From assembly GCA_036898135.1 (NCBI GenBank), contig CM072525.1:19589293-19653292 (forward strand): a DNA stretch of 64,000 nt, in the 5' to 3' direction. The notes below the pieces were generated by a model. The model made no database searches. It was given only the letters and a program-made list of their open reading frames with translations, and was not told the origin of the DNA. This DNA is from Oncomelania hupensis (Eukaryota; Mollusca; Gastropoda; Littorinimorpha; Pomatiopsidae). Each line of letters begins with the position of its first letter. Position 1 is the first letter of the stretch. The translations under genes were made by a program, and so were the position numbers. This document shows, piece after piece, positions 1-28,420 of this stretch.

Positions 1-1280
1 ACTATAGGGGACCTTCAATAGCAAAGCGGTAGCAGCTCTTTGTATCCTAGTTCTGATAACTAAGTTATCGGGGATCCATTCTACTAGGTTAATGCCCATG
101 TGATCTGATTTCGGTCGGCGCCCTGAGCGGTTCTTAGTGTTAGTAGCCTAAGCGCGCTATTTATTAGAATAATAACTCTGACTTTATTGACGGACAAACC
201 TCCAGAGCCTATGTGCATAGTATAGCACCATCGTGCTGACGTGGAGTCCAGACTTTGCCGTGGTCCTCAAGAACAGGAAAGCGGTGAGACATCCTCTGGA
301 ACAAACACACTTATCCAATGAAGACATCGCTATACAGCCGAAGCGGCAGCAACAGCTACAGCTACAAAAAACACAACAACAACAAATAAGGTGCGAAGGT
401 CAAGGCTGCTGCTTTCGTGTGTTGGAACTGTGCAAAGCTCTGTTCTTTTTGTTCACAAAAGAGGAGTTTCAACGACGAAAACATGTTTTATCTTGGAAAC
501 ATTTTAATTTACAAGACAACCGGATACAAGGGTCAATTTTCCGGGATAAAGCTTCAAGTGCAAGGCCAGTAATTTGTGTTTCTTTTGGTCAGCCGGTAAT
601 GGAGAAGGGCTGGGTGACTAGTTGAGGTCATCAAGTTGTAAAGCAAACTTTTGCCCTATCGGAGATTGTATTATTCTAAATATTTGATGCGATCTTTTCT
701 TTTCTTTGTTTTTGAAATTGTGTTACAGACCTTTTAGTTGAAAACCCTGTTATTTTTATTGACACGAGTGCGGTTTGTTTCTTGTTCTTAAAAGACGTTT
801 TCCAAAAGTGCACGTAAAGAATCTTTTTTTTTCAACACCGGAAATCACGTGAACTGTTTTATTTATAGTCAACGGTTGTGTCATTCATGACTGATTTGTG
901 GCCATGATGTAACAAAATGCGCATGAAATGAATATATTAAAACAATATAATATTACAAAAATGTTCTACAATGATGCAGAGTTCTCGAGAAAAATTGAAT
1001 TTTGACAGAACATCAAGTGTTCAGGAAAATGGAAATGATTATATTGTTACAACAGCTGAAAAAAAAACACTTTAAAATATTATAAAGCAACAGTGAATAA
1101 ACAAACATTCCCTGCAATTGTTCATGATGAACACACTGATACTGTCACATTAAACAACACTTCAAATTTCAAATAAATTGCCATTTCATGACATTAGTGA
1201 TGATGTTGTATCTGCTAGAAAACTACGAAATGGTGATCTGTATATTCAAGGTGTAAATATGAAATAACAAGAACAATTAT
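1..1280. other. No recognisable gene (left edge)
   Basis: AT-rich non-coding sequence. An open frame at 233-625 (+) has a Gln-rich patch but no domain I recognise and no supporting splice pattern. Missing downstream exons of the NRF-6-like gene would lie here or beyond the edge, but I could not identify one. Confidence 0.4.
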
Positions 1281-1284
1281 TATG

Positions 1285-1615
1285 AGCGTCAGTATCTTTA
1301 AAGTCCGTTATGATGGAATGTATGAGACACACAGACTAGACCTCGGTTTATACTCTCATCCGAAGGAGTAGGAAACGGGAGTAAAGTGTCTTTCCCAGGG
1401 ACACAACACAATGGCCCGGACAAGGCTCGAACCCGGGACTTTCAGATCCGCAAGCCAAAGCACTGCCATTAGATGTTATGTTAAAATAGATTAAAGTCCC
1501 ACGTCACATTAGCGAATAGGGGACTGGGAAAGGGGGGAATTGCCATTAGACCACCGTGCCTCCCAATATATAGGCCTTGAGCAGCTCTGCAGCTGGAAAA
1601 CGCGCGATTTAGGAA
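1285..1615 (-). mobile_element. tRNA-derived SINE (family SINE2), interrupted head
   Basis: On the minus strand this reads as a tRNA-like head (A-box-like TGGTCTAATGG, B-box-like GGTTCGAGCC) followed by a body shared with copies at 25616-25868 and 58942-59373. The head is split by a 77-bp insertion at 1474-1550, flanked by the 10-bp duplication TGCCATTAGA at 1464-1473 and 1541-1550. The A box is therefore broken and the copy is probably transcriptionally dead. The sequence beyond the head (about 1565-1605) resembles the snail and echinoderm type of 3' tail (GAGCAGCTCTGCAGCTGGAAAA). Confidence 0.75.
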
Positions 1616-1724
1616 TCATGAAATAAAATAAATAAATATAGTAAGTTTATACTTAAATAGGAAATTAACCTTTGGCCAGATTTTTGAGAAACAACAGCAC
1701 GCATTAATGGTTTCTAGCTATTAC

Positions 1725-1765
1725 TTTCTTTCTTTTCTTTCCTTTTTCTTTCTTTCTTTCTTCAT
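1725..1765. repeat. (TTTC)n microsatellite
   Basis: A short, imperfect pyrimidine tract of TTTC units about 55 bp downstream (minus strand) of the NRF-6-like exon 6 donor. Confidence 0.8.
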
Positions 1766-1820
1766 CAAATTTTTTTTTTCATGTACTTTTCCAGTTGAGG
1801 GTAATAATATTTCCTCATAC

Positions 1821-18085
<16,265 letters not shown>

Positions 18086-18962
18086 CTTGATTTTGTTCTG
18101 CAAGATATGGTTTACAATCGTGCTACACAAATCAGATGTTTTGTTTCTTTTCTTTTCTTTAAGAAGAAAATGCTAACCAGTGGTTAAAAAAAACAACCAC
18201 GCAGCTCTTTAAAAAAACTAAAGAAAACGGAACGCAATGAAATGTAGAGATAGGAAACATTGAGATAGGAAACACAGAAATAGGAAACGTAGAGATAGGA
18301 AACGTAGAGATAGGAAAGGAAACGAAGCCAAGAGAGTCCAGCTAACTTCTACATGCAATGAGTGTAATGTTGCCCCGGCCCCCCTGCACTCCCCCTTCTC
18401 CCCCCTCCCCCCCCCCAAAAAAAAAAAGTCCTTGGGGTTCTAGATAACGTCGCATCGCACATCCAAGGAAAGGGTCTTGATATAAGAGAAATTGCGCTTC
18501 ACTTGATAACACAAGCACATAATATTCTCTCCTGGCTAATTCACAGCAACGAATTGGGGCTTGTTAGTCACGCTGTGCTGCGTTCATTTGTGTGCGCCTC
18601 TGAAGATGTATTCCAAGGAAGCACATCCACGTTCTGCTTATAGCAGGCGATCTTTAGGACACGACATTTTGATTCGATTTTGACTCAGAAAGTATATGAA
18701 TATTTTGAAAAAACAGCATGTCATCTCTTAGTGTCTGTTAATAAGTTTATAAGTTGGGTTAATGTTTGCGCTTTGTGATGTTTAGGGTAAATATACACAC
18801 TTTAACTAAAGTAACGGAAACAAACAAAACGAAACGAAATTTAACGAAAAGAAACAAAATTAAACTAATTAAAACGACCTGAACTGAAGCAAGGATGAGG
18901 TACTATAAACATACACAGCCCTGATGTACAATGAGTTTTTTTTCTTGTAAAGTATAGTGGCA
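18086..18962. other. Upstream region of the NRF-6-like gene
   Basis: It should contain the promoter and 5' untranslated sequence of the NRF-6-like gene, but I see no clear TATA or initiator. It includes a 15-bp tandem repeat at 18225-18330 (unit GAGATAGGAAACGTA, about 7 imperfect copies) and a C-rich/A-run segment at 18385-18427. Confidence 0.5.
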
Positions 18963-18978
18963 AATAATAATAATGATG

Positions 18979-19061
<83 letters not shown>

Positions 19062-19065
19062 TGGT

Positions 19066-19148
<83 letters not shown>

Positions 19149-19240
19149 TTATAAAAACAACAACAACAATAATAATAATAATAATAACAACAACAATAAT
19201 AACAACAACAATAATAATAATAATAATAATAATATAATAA
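18963..19240. repeat. (TAA)n/(CAA)n microsatellite, left half
   Basis: About 280 bp of TAA with CAA patches. It stops where RTE copy B begins. A similar tract resumes at 22598, directly after that element, suggesting one array split by the insertion. Confidence 0.95.
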
Positions 19241-19316
19241 TATGCTCTGTGGGTTCGGGCATTAAATAGAATAGACCCAACGTTTCCCGGCGTGTCGTAA
19301 GAGGCGACTAACAGGG

Positions 19317-19523
19317 GTGATGTTAGCACGGCATCACTGGGCGAAAGTCTTCTACACAGAAGTCACCGGCCAGGGCGGAGGAACCTCACGTTACTACAGG
19401 TTCAACGACCATGTGCTCAGGGCCAAGGCGAGCCACACTGTATTCGTGGATTTCGGCTGTGGCCAACAGCCTGGAGAGGATTGGGCACCGCCAGGTCTTT
19501 TTTGCCCAAGACACACTACATGA
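19317..19523 (+). CDS. RTE copy B short upstream ORF1 (68 aa)
   Basis: Same frame as in copy A, with Ala-Pro instead of Ala-Leu near the end (GEDWAPPG). The stop again overlaps the ORF2 start in ATGA at 19520-19523. Conservation of length and overlap in two copies supports, but does not prove, a function. Confidence 0.5.
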   Translation: MMLARHHWAKVFYTEVTGQGGGTSRYYRFNDHVLRAKASHTVFVDFGCGQQPGEDWAPPGLFCPRHTT

Positions 19524-22500
19524 TGACACAACCCACTAATTCCATACCGGATCGGTCGTCGCCCGGGTCGTCACACGGCACAAGGACCGCGCCTTCCGTT
19601 GACCACCAGGACGGAGGTGTTAAGTATGCTACTGATGGACAATTTAGCAAGATCCGCACGAGAAACAACATCGTCATAGGAACCTGGAATGTCAGGACCC
19701 TAACTGCGGAAGGAAAATTAGAAGAACTGGCCCACGAGTTGGACCACTATCGATGGAATGTTCTAGGTATCAGCGAACTGCGCTGGAAAGGCCTAGGTGA
19801 AACAACGACCGACAAAGGCCACAAGCTCTATTTCAGCGGTAGGGATGACAGGCACGAACACGGCGTTGGATTCTTGGTCCACAAGAACATTCTAGCCACT
19901 GTCATGGGTTGCCGCCCAGTCTCCAGTAGACTCATTACCATCCGCCTGAGAGCAGCCCCTTTCAACATCACCATCATCCAGGCCTACGCCCCAACATCAG
20001 ACTATGACGACAGCGAAGTGGAGGATTTTTATGAAAATATACAGGCGGTCCTTGACCAAGTGCCGAAGAAGGACATAGTCATAGTGCAAGGCGACTGGAA
20101 TGCCAAGGTTGGCCAAGATGCGCACCACAACTGGGGAGACACATGTGGACCCCACTGCAACAACGAGACAAATGACAGGGGTCTGAGACTCTTGGAGTTT
20201 GCCAGATACAACAATCTGGTACTGGCAAACACGCTTGGTCTCCACAAAAACTCCCGACGATGGACATGGCACAGTCCTGGCGGGGAGCATCACAACCAAA
20301 TAGACTACATCATGGTCAAGAAACGCTTCAGATCAAGCATCAACATTGGCAGGACACGTACTTTTCCAGGAGCAGACATCGGAAGTGACCACGATCTCGT
20401 GATGATGTCTTTCCGGCTCCACTTGAAGAGAGTAAATACAGCAAAGTGCACTAGACTGAAGTTCGACCTGGACAAACTGCAAGACCCGGAGGTGGCAGAA
20501 CTATTTCAGGCCACAATTGGAGGGAAATTTGCACCACTGCTCATTTTGGGGGCTGGTGAAGTAGATGTCAACACCATGACCACCACCTTCAACTCAGCTG
20601 TGACAGATGTCGCCACTGAGATCCTTGGCAAGCACCGACCAAAGAAGAAGCTGTGAATCACACCTGAACTTTTGGATCTGTGTGATAAACGAAGAGAGAT
20701 GAAAAAGAAAAAGAACACCTCACAGGGAGCTGATGTCTACCGAAAAATCAACAATGACATCCGAAAAGGCATGCTCACAGCAAAGGAGAACTGGATAGAA
20801 GATCAATGCCAGGAAATAGAGAGCAGTCTGAACAAGAACAACAGCAAGAAGGCCTACCAGACTGTGAAGCGGCTGACAAGTGTCAAACAGCCCAAAGTCT
20901 CCACTATCCAAAGCAAGTCTGGCATATGCCTTACAGAAGAACAAGAAGTCTTGGACAGATGGACAGAGTACTGCTCTGACCTTTACAACCATACACCAAA
21001 TGGAGACCCATCAGTTCTAGCATGTCCCGAGAACAGAGAAGAAGAAGAAATCCTCCCAATTCTCCGGGAAGAAGTTGAGGCAGCAGTGCAAGCGCTAAAG
21101 AAAGGGAAGTCAGCGGGAGTGGACAACATACCCGCGGAACTGCTACAAGCAGGAGGAGAAGCGATGATTGATGCCCTCACCATTATCTGTAACAAGATCT
21201 GGCAGAGTGGGGAGTGGCCTATACCATGGACCCAGTCGCTTGTCATCACTCTTCCCAAAAAAGGTAACCTTCAGGAGTGTGAAAATTACCGGACCATCAG
21301 CCTCATCAGCCATCCCAGCAAGGTCCTCCTGAAAATAATACTCAACAGGTTGAAACCCCAAGCTGAACAAATCATAGCTGAAGAACAAGCAGGATTCAGG
21401 GCAGGGCGAAGTACCACTGAGCAGATTTTCAACCTCAGAATAATCTGTGAGAAATACCTACAGCACCAACAACATCTATATCATGTGTTCATAGACTTCA
21501 AGAAGGCGTTTGACCGAGTCTGGCATGCAGCTCTATGGGCAACAATGAAAGTGTACAACATCAGCCCTAAAATTATTGAAGTCATCAAAAGCCTGTATGA
21601 CAAGGCTACCAGTGCAGTCCTCCACAACAGAGCCATCGGGAATTGGTTCAGAACAACAATCGGTGTGCGTCAAGGATGCCTACTCTCTCCAACACTCTTC
21701 AACATCTTCCTAGAGCGCATCATGTCGGATGCTCTTGCAGACCATGAAGGCACAGTCAGCATAGGGGGTAGAGCAATCTCCAATCTTCGTTTTGCAGATG
21801 ACATTGATGGATTGGCTGGAGAGGAACAAGAACTTGAACAGCTTGTACAGAGGCTTGACACCACCTCCAGAGCTTATGGAATGGAAATAAGTGCAGAGAA
21901 GACCAAAATGATGACCAACAACACCAATGGCATCAATACGGACATCAAAGTCCAAGGCCAATCCCTCGACACAGTGCATAGCTTCAAATATTTAGGAGCC
22001 ATTGTATCAGACAATGGGTCCCGACAGGAAGTCCTCTCCAGGATCGCACAAACAACTGCTGCCCTGACAAGGTTGAAGCCCATTTGGAAAGACAGGACCA
22101 TCAGTCTACATTCCAAAGTAAGACTGCTGCGCTCCCTTGTCATCTCCATCTTCCTATATGCTTGCGAAGCATGGACCCTCACAGCAGATCTCCAACGAAG
22201 AATACAAAGCATGGAGATGAGGTGCTACAGAAGACTTCTGGGCATTTCCTATACCCAACACATCACCAACGACGAAGTCCGACAGACCATCACACAAGCC
22301 ATTGGACAACACGATGACCTGCTAACAGTGGTGAAGAAACGGAAACTTCGGTGGTATGGCCACGTCACCAGATCATCAGGCCTTGCAAAGACTATTCTGC
22401 AAGGCACAGTGCAAGGAGGTAGAAGAAGAGGGAGACCGAAAAAGAGGTGGGAGGACAACATTCGAGAATGGACTGGTTTGACACTGAGCGAAGCCATCAG

Positions 22501-22588
22501 GGCTGCTGAGGACAGAGAAAGATGGAGTATGCTGGTTAAACGATCATCTGTGGTGCCCCTACGACCTTCGGGTTACGGGACAGGATAG
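19520..22588 (+). pseudogene. RTE copy B ORF2, split by a stop codon
   Basis: The endonuclease half (to 20656) and the reverse-transcriptase half (open again from 20657) are in the same frame. They are separated by a TGA at 20654-20656, where copy A has a Trp codon, so this is a single nonsense change next to a Pro-to-Leu change. Endonuclease motifs (GTWNVRT, GDWNAKVG, SDHD) and the RT core (LRFADDIDG) are otherwise intact. Either fragment could be made, but not the fused enzyme. Confidence 0.92.
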
Positions 22589-22597
22589 GATAGGAAG

Positions 22598-22645
<48 letters not shown>

Positions 22646-22679
22646 CAACAACAATAACAACAACAACAACAACAACAAT

Positions 22680-22744
<65 letters not shown>

Positions 22745-22760
22745 CAACAACAACAACAAC

Positions 22761-22795
<35 letters not shown>

Positions 22796-22809
22796 TAATA
22801 GACAACAAC

Positions 22810-22904
<95 letters not shown>
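22598..22904. repeat. (TAA)n/(CAA)n microsatellite, right half
   Basis: About 300 bp of TAA with CAA blocks, directly following the tail of RTE copy B. Confidence 0.95.
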
Positions 22905-23397
22905 GCACCTTTCCCTAAATCACTAATCAGGTTCAAAGAGCAAGCAACAAGTACAAATATATTCGGTAATGTATCAGTTCAGATGCAGTATTTAACTAAG
23001 TTGATGCAAAATTGACATTGAAATTAATCGTTTTTATAGCACGCTTACCATCACACAGAACTCCTCAAGGCGCAGTGTTTTTGTTAAGTAATGGGATCGA
23101 CGTATATTACAATGCACAGACCCACCTCTGTGTACTTAACAAATACTTAACAACCTCTGTGCAACAAGACAGATGTGGTACTCTTCCAACAAGACCATGT
23201 TCAAGGCGTTTATATCGGTTGATCCTGGCACATTGGGTGATTCATTTTCTGTAAATAAACTGCCGACTCATTCCTTCCCGTAAATTAAACAGAGATATTA
23301 GGGCTAACACATTTCCATATAGGGCCTAAGTAAATATGATGGTACTTGTTTTTCTCGTGGACTTTTACGGTATATGATTGGGTCACCCTGGGAGGAA
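22905..23397. other. No gene seen
   Basis: Intergenic, no recognisable element. Confidence 0.4.
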
Positions 23398-23405
23398 AGA
23401 GAGAG

Positions 23406-23474
<69 letters not shown>

Positions 23475-23627
23475 AAGGAAGAGAGAGAGAGAGAGACAGA
23501 CAGGCAGACAGAGATAGACAGACAGAGACCGCGAAAGATAGAGCCAGAGACAACGACAAAGAGAGAGACAGAGAGATACAGAGTCATAGAGACAGCAAAA
23601 GGGACAGACAGAGACAGCGACAGAGAG

Positions 23628-23708
<81 letters not shown>
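23398..23708. repeat. Two (GA)n tracts with a GACA-rich bridge
   Basis: (GA)n at about 23398-23478 and 23626-23708, joined by degenerate GACA/GAGA sequence. The Arg-Glu frames here are artefacts. Confidence 0.95.
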
Positions 23709-23711
<3 letters not shown>

Positions 23712-24033
23712 TGTGACTCTCCATGAGGGTCGGGTCATGCAAATGGAGTAGAAAGTAGATTTATTATCACCGAGCACCACTTCAGACCCAAATCCCAAGA
23801 CTTCTTATGCAGCCAGCATTTCCTCACATCAAAGATAAGGAGAAATTTATTGAACAGCGATATTATCATCAATTGCAACATTCTGATATTGTATTTACGC
23901 TCTAAAAATGAGCTGTCTGACGAAAAAGAAGAAGAAGAAGAACAACAACAACAACAATAACAAAAAACAATTGGATCTATATACTTAACAAAAGAAGTTG
24001 TGAAAGTCAAATAATTAAAGACGAGTGAGAGAG
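23709..24033. other. No gene seen
   Basis: Intergenic. It contains a short GAAGAAGAAGAACAACAACA tract near 23925-23960. Confidence 0.4.
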
Positions 24034-24036
24034 AGG

Positions 24037-24120
<84 letters not shown>

Positions 24121-24205
24121 CAGACAGATAGATAGAGTATGTGTATGTGTGTTTGTGGGTGTGGGTGTGCGCGTGTGTGTGTGTGTGTGCGTGTGTGTAC
24201 TTGTT
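24034..24205. repeat. (GA)n followed by GACA and GT tracts
   Basis: About 40 GA units (24034-24113), a few GACA/GATA units, then a GTGTGT-rich segment to about 24200. Confidence 0.93.
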
Positions 24206-24620
24206 TACACGGAGTTATTTGGACAAACCAGTGAACATCTACATAACGTGTTTTGATAGACCTACTTGTTTTGACGTCAGAACAATGATCCGTTAGTGCT
24301 AGGGCTGGGTTAGGATTAGGGTTAGTGTTCGAACACTTAAAAGTACTTAAAAAGGGGGACGCAATATGACCCATTGTTAGCACAACGTATGTAGCATTTC
24401 AGGAAAGTCATGATAATACTGTGTAACCTCGGCTCTGTGTGTACGAGTGGCCGTGCTAAGCTGGTTGATAGCCTAAAGGAATTACAATGTAGGTTATACA
24501 CTTTAATCGCCGACATTTTTATTCGCCCCAGAATTTAGCGCAGCGGCTGATATTTAGTTGGGTAAAAATGATTGCGGGTACAATGAGCTGAGATAATTTT
24601 GGTAATCGAGCTTCCCATTG

Positions 24621-25247
24621 TGTTACGTTGAAACGCCAATGGTAGTATGTCTGAAAAGCGCACGATAGATCTAATCGTTTCGTTTTGCAAAGTATTCAAT
24701 AATGGAGTTTATTTACCTTTGATTTGAGTTTGCATTGTTGTTAGGAGAGGTTTTGTATAACGTTGATAATTTCCGTTGGTCGATATTATTGGAGAATTCT
24801 CTAGATTTTGAGTATTTACTATCGATGGAAACTTCCCGATGGATATCGAAGTATGAGAATGTTCCCGGAAGGAGAAGAAATAGGTATGACGTAAGACAGT
24901 AATGACGAAGTTAGAAGCGATTGGTTAAATTGCGTCATACGAGATTGATCCAGGGTGTTCGGGAGTATCAAGAGACTATTTAAGTGCCGCAATGTTTCAA
25001 AAGAGGAGTGATAGTTGTTGATAGTGAGTTGGAAAGTAAAACTTGAGAGTGAAAAGGCGATTGTATGCAGTTGTTGATGTGTGCTGAATAAAAATGGAAA
25101 ACCTCATACGTCGACTTTGTGACTTGTATGCTGATTGAGCGGGTTGCGTGGATAAACGAATCAGAGTTACACCTTATCAGGACTTCAGCATCGGGGCTGA
25201 TTCAAATACTGATAAAGAAAAACACCATCATCGAATCGAGTGTAACA
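24621..25247 (+). mobile_element. Solo LTR of the Gmr1-like family
   Basis: A 627-bp element beginning TGTTACGTTGAAACGCC and ending GAATCGAGTGTAACA. It is the reverse-complement relative of the LTRs at 35845-36453 and 41676-42287. It has a TATA-like TATTTAAG near 24980 and a polyadenylation signal GAATAAAAATGG near 25087. Flanks CATTG (24616-24620) and CACTG (25248-25252) look like a 5-bp target duplication with one change. No internal region remains, so it arose by LTR-LTR recombination. Confidence 0.88.
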
Positions 25248-25368
25248 CACTGTTCTCTGTACAGAACGTCCCGGACTAGCCCCGTGCTTTAACACAGTGT
25301 GAAAGGCGAAATGAATCGTCATGCGCCGTGAGATGTACGTCATATGTAAATGGTACTATTATTATTCT

Positions 25369-25369
<1 letters not shown>

Positions 25370-25416
<47 letters not shown>

Positions 25417-25495
25417 GAGGAGGAGGAGGAGGAGGAGGAGGAAGAGGAGGAACAGCAGCAGCAGCAGCAGCAGCAGTACTTGTAGTAGTAGTAGG
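25370..25495. repeat. (AGT)n(AGG)n(AGC)n compound microsatellite
   Basis: Three successive AGN trinucleotide blocks of about 16, 8 and 7 units, ending in more AGT units: a good example of point mutation followed by slippage. Confidence 0.95.
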
Positions 25496-25615
25496 CCTAG
25501 TATCATTATTAACAGCGAGCCCGTGTTCCCAAAGTTGGCCGCCATCTGACTGCAGCTGCTATTCTTCTTCCGTATTTGCCCACAATCAATTTTTGATTAT
25601 TATGGCACTTTTTAC

Positions 25616-25868
25616 CAAGGTGCATGCTGGGTGTGTTCTTGTTATCGGCACTCACCCGTCTAGGACATGAGCGTCAGGATCTTTAAAGTCCGTTATGATG
25701 GAATGTATGCGACACAGACTAGACCTCGGTTTATACTCTCATCCGAAGGAGTAGGAAAACAGGAGTAAAGTGTCTTTCCCAGGGACACAACACAATGGCC
25801 CGGCCAGGGCTCGAACCCGGGACCTTCAGATCCACAAGCCGAAGCACTACCATTAGACCACAGTGCCT
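25616..25868 (-). mobile_element. SINE2 copy, 3' truncated
   Basis: Minus-strand tRNA-like head (TGGTCTAATGGTAGTGC, GGTTCGAGCCC) at about 25790-25868, then GTGTTGTGTCCCTGGGAAAG and ACTCATCCTTCGGATGAG-type body. It matches 59140-59370 almost base for base but lacks the 3' tail. Confidence 0.85.
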
Positions 25869-26328
25869 CCTTGATTAGCTTGGGGATTGTTATAGCGCAT
25901 CTTGGGAGGGGTTGAGTGGAAATTGGAGTGAGATGAGGTTTCAGGATCATATCATTTCCCCTTTCATTCTGCGGCGTTGCGCATCGGCTTTCGTGCGTTC
26001 GCTGAAAAAACCCAACTCGAATGTCTTTCAAACAGTCCAAACTCCAAATGAACAGTTGGGCAAAAACAGCGTCCATTTCAAGCATTTACTTTTATTGAAA
26101 CATCCATCAAGATCGTTTTCTTTTAAAGAAGTAATTGCTCCGACACGAAGAATGTAGATAAGCTCATAGGGCTGCTCAAAGGGCTGATCGAGATCAGGAT
26201 TTATAATCACATTAAGTGCTCTGTCTGGCGCCATAACCGCTGAGCCACCTCGATACAGCGTTTTGGGGTCGCTCTGTGGGGAATGGTGCTATGCAAGAGC
26301 CTTAGATTTATTTATTTATTTATTTATT
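25869..26328. other. No gene seen
   Basis: Intergenic; open frames on both strands at 25912-26234 have no recognisable domain. Confidence 0.4.
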
Positions 26329-26414
26329 ATTCCTATCCTATCCTATCCCGTAACTCGGAGGTCGTAGGGGCAAAACAGATGATCGTTTAACCGGCGTACT
26401 CCATCTTTCCCTGA

Positions 26415-26415
<1 letters not shown>
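26329..26415 (-). mobile_element. RTE-like 3' end fragment
   Basis: About 85 bp matching the last codons and ATAGG tail of the RTE family in reverse (CCTATCCTATCC, then GTAACTCGGAGGTCGTAGGGG). The 5' side passes into (ATT)n, so this is an extreme 5' truncation. Confidence 0.85.

Positions 26416-26500
<85 letters not shown>
26416..26500. repeat. (ATT)n microsatellite
   Basis: About 28 ATT units. Confidence 0.97.
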
Positions 26501-26501
<1 letters not shown>

Positions 26502-27298
26502 CAGTGGATATGCCACAACGTGCAGGCATCGTAGAATTTGGCTGCTTGGGTTCGATCCTGCTTGTTGGTTTTTTTAAGTTTTGTTATCATGGTCCGAGTA
26601 ACTTATTAAGCGCGATCTTTCTACTCTGCCGCAAATCAACCGAGCGAGCTAAGGACGATTGCGCCTAAAGTAAGTCTTCATCGAAGTCCTTCCTTAATCG
26701 ACCAGCCTAAAGTAAAGTCTTCACAATAAGGTACTAATCAGTTGAACTTTTCTTTTAGTTTTACTTTAGTCTCGATCGTCCTCGCTCGCCCAATTGTTTT
26801 GTGCCAGTGTTCGGACGTCTTGACATGTCCCAATGAACCATTATTTTGCACAGTATGGTGCACTATGCCTAGATTAAAGCAATAAATTATAGGCAGAAAA
26901 ACAAAACTAAAACGGGATTATAAATTATTCCGGATGAAACGATCAGTGGTGAAGGGCAGCAATTATTGTTCAGCAAAATGTGTCTTTATAGGGATGCCTG
27001 TAGATGACATCCAGGCAGTCAATGTCCTTCAGTTTTGTTTGTGGAAATGAATTCCAGAGCTTCGTACTGCAGTGAGAGAATGCGCGAAAGCCAACATTGC
27101 TTCTTCTTGTGTTTGCTCATTGCAGGAGTTCTAGTGATCAGCTGAACTGTGTACACAGTCAAAGGGAGGGCAGGCTTTAGAAAGCGAGAGCCAATTTTTC
27201 TCCCTTTATTTCTGAAAGGATGGATTACATAAGATAATATAATTAAATTTTAAAAAATCCAACATTCTCAACATGCTGTGATAACATGGATTAGTTCA
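26501..27298. other. No gene seen
   Basis: Intergenic. A segment around 27040-27200 looks repeat-like but has no second copy that I could find in the window. Confidence 0.35.
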
Positions 27299-27299
27299 G

Positions 27300-27359
<60 letters not shown>

Positions 27360-27570
27360 CCACCATCATTATCATCATCGTCGTCGTCGCCGTCGTCGTC
27401 GTCTTTGCTGTAGTCGTCATCATTAGGTTATCCTCCTCCTCCTTTTTATCATCATCGTCGTCGTCGTAGTAATCTAATCACTAATCATCGTCATCATCAT
27501 CATCGTCATCACCATCGTCGTCATCGTCATCATCATCATTATCATCATCATCGTCATCATCTTTGTCGTG
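27299..27570. repeat. (ATC)n with CGT-rich interruptions
   Basis: Perfect ATC to about 27360, then degenerate mixtures of CATCAT, CGTCGT and CCTCCT units to about 27570. Confidence 0.92.
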
Positions 27571-28420
27571 ATCTAGTTGGATACAACATAAGAAACCCAT
27601 CAAAAAGCACGACTTGACATAACTGTTTATTTATACATATTTATTTGTTAATTTGCACCGAGTATATAGGCTTACACATATATTTTAAATCTAAAAGATG
27701 TAAGAAACATTAACACAAAACCGAACATGGCTTTATGCAATCAAAAACAATATAGAATAAATACAATAAAATACACTAACAGAACTTAATCCTGGTCCTT
27801 TGACTGACTGAGCCAGTAAAAAACAAACAAGCAATAAGACAAGGTATGATTTTATGGAATAAAATAGTTAACTTTGCCAAATTCCATATGCCCATTACGT
27901 AAAAATCACAAAAATGTAAAAATGTAGGACCCTGGGTCCAGTGACCGACAGACCAGGGCTAAACTAAGAAGCAGCACGCACCCCCTCTCTAGTCGAATTC
28001 GGGGATAGGGGACGAGGTGGGTGTTGGGGAGGTGCGGGACCATCCCAAACTGGGAAATGTGAGCACGCACACAAGGGAATTTCCTCCACGTGGGAGGTTA
28101 AAACGAATAAATAGAACTAAAAGGGGTTCCGGTATAACCCAGGTAAAAAGCGCTTTTAAATAAAATACTGAAATTGGGATGGGAGCAGGCAACCAAGGGG
28201 GAAGTGGGTGCGCATACTATCTTTTAACACTAAATTCTCTTTTTTTTAAACTAATCTTTCTACTGATATCACCGCCACCGCCGCCACCACCATTACGACA
28301 CCGAACGACGACCATCACAAGTATCCACCACCACCACGACAACTACTACCACCATCGCCAGCACCACCACCACCACTTCAACCATCACCATATCCACCCC
28401 TGTCGTTAATTAGTTACTTC
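27571..28420. other. No gene seen; CACCAC-rich end
   Basis: AT-rich, then a degenerate ACC/ATC-rich tract at 28265-28400. No coding or element features identified. Confidence 0.4.

Larger units (their letters stand above)
19245..22594 (+). mobile_element. RTE-like retrotransposon copy B, full length, inactivated
   Basis: Collinear with copy A from CTCTGTGGGTTCGGGC to the GGATAGGATAGG tail and very similar at the nucleotide level. It is inserted inside a TAA microsatellite, so target duplication cannot be delimited. ORF2 is broken by one stop codon. Confidence 0.92.

Noticed and set aside
233..625. 130-codon plus-strand gene
   Set aside because: No recognisable domain, low-complexity Gln patch, no supporting neighbours or splice signals.
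24300..24328. Interstitial telomeric repeat (GGGTTAGG-like)
   Set aside because: Only two or three imperfect units.
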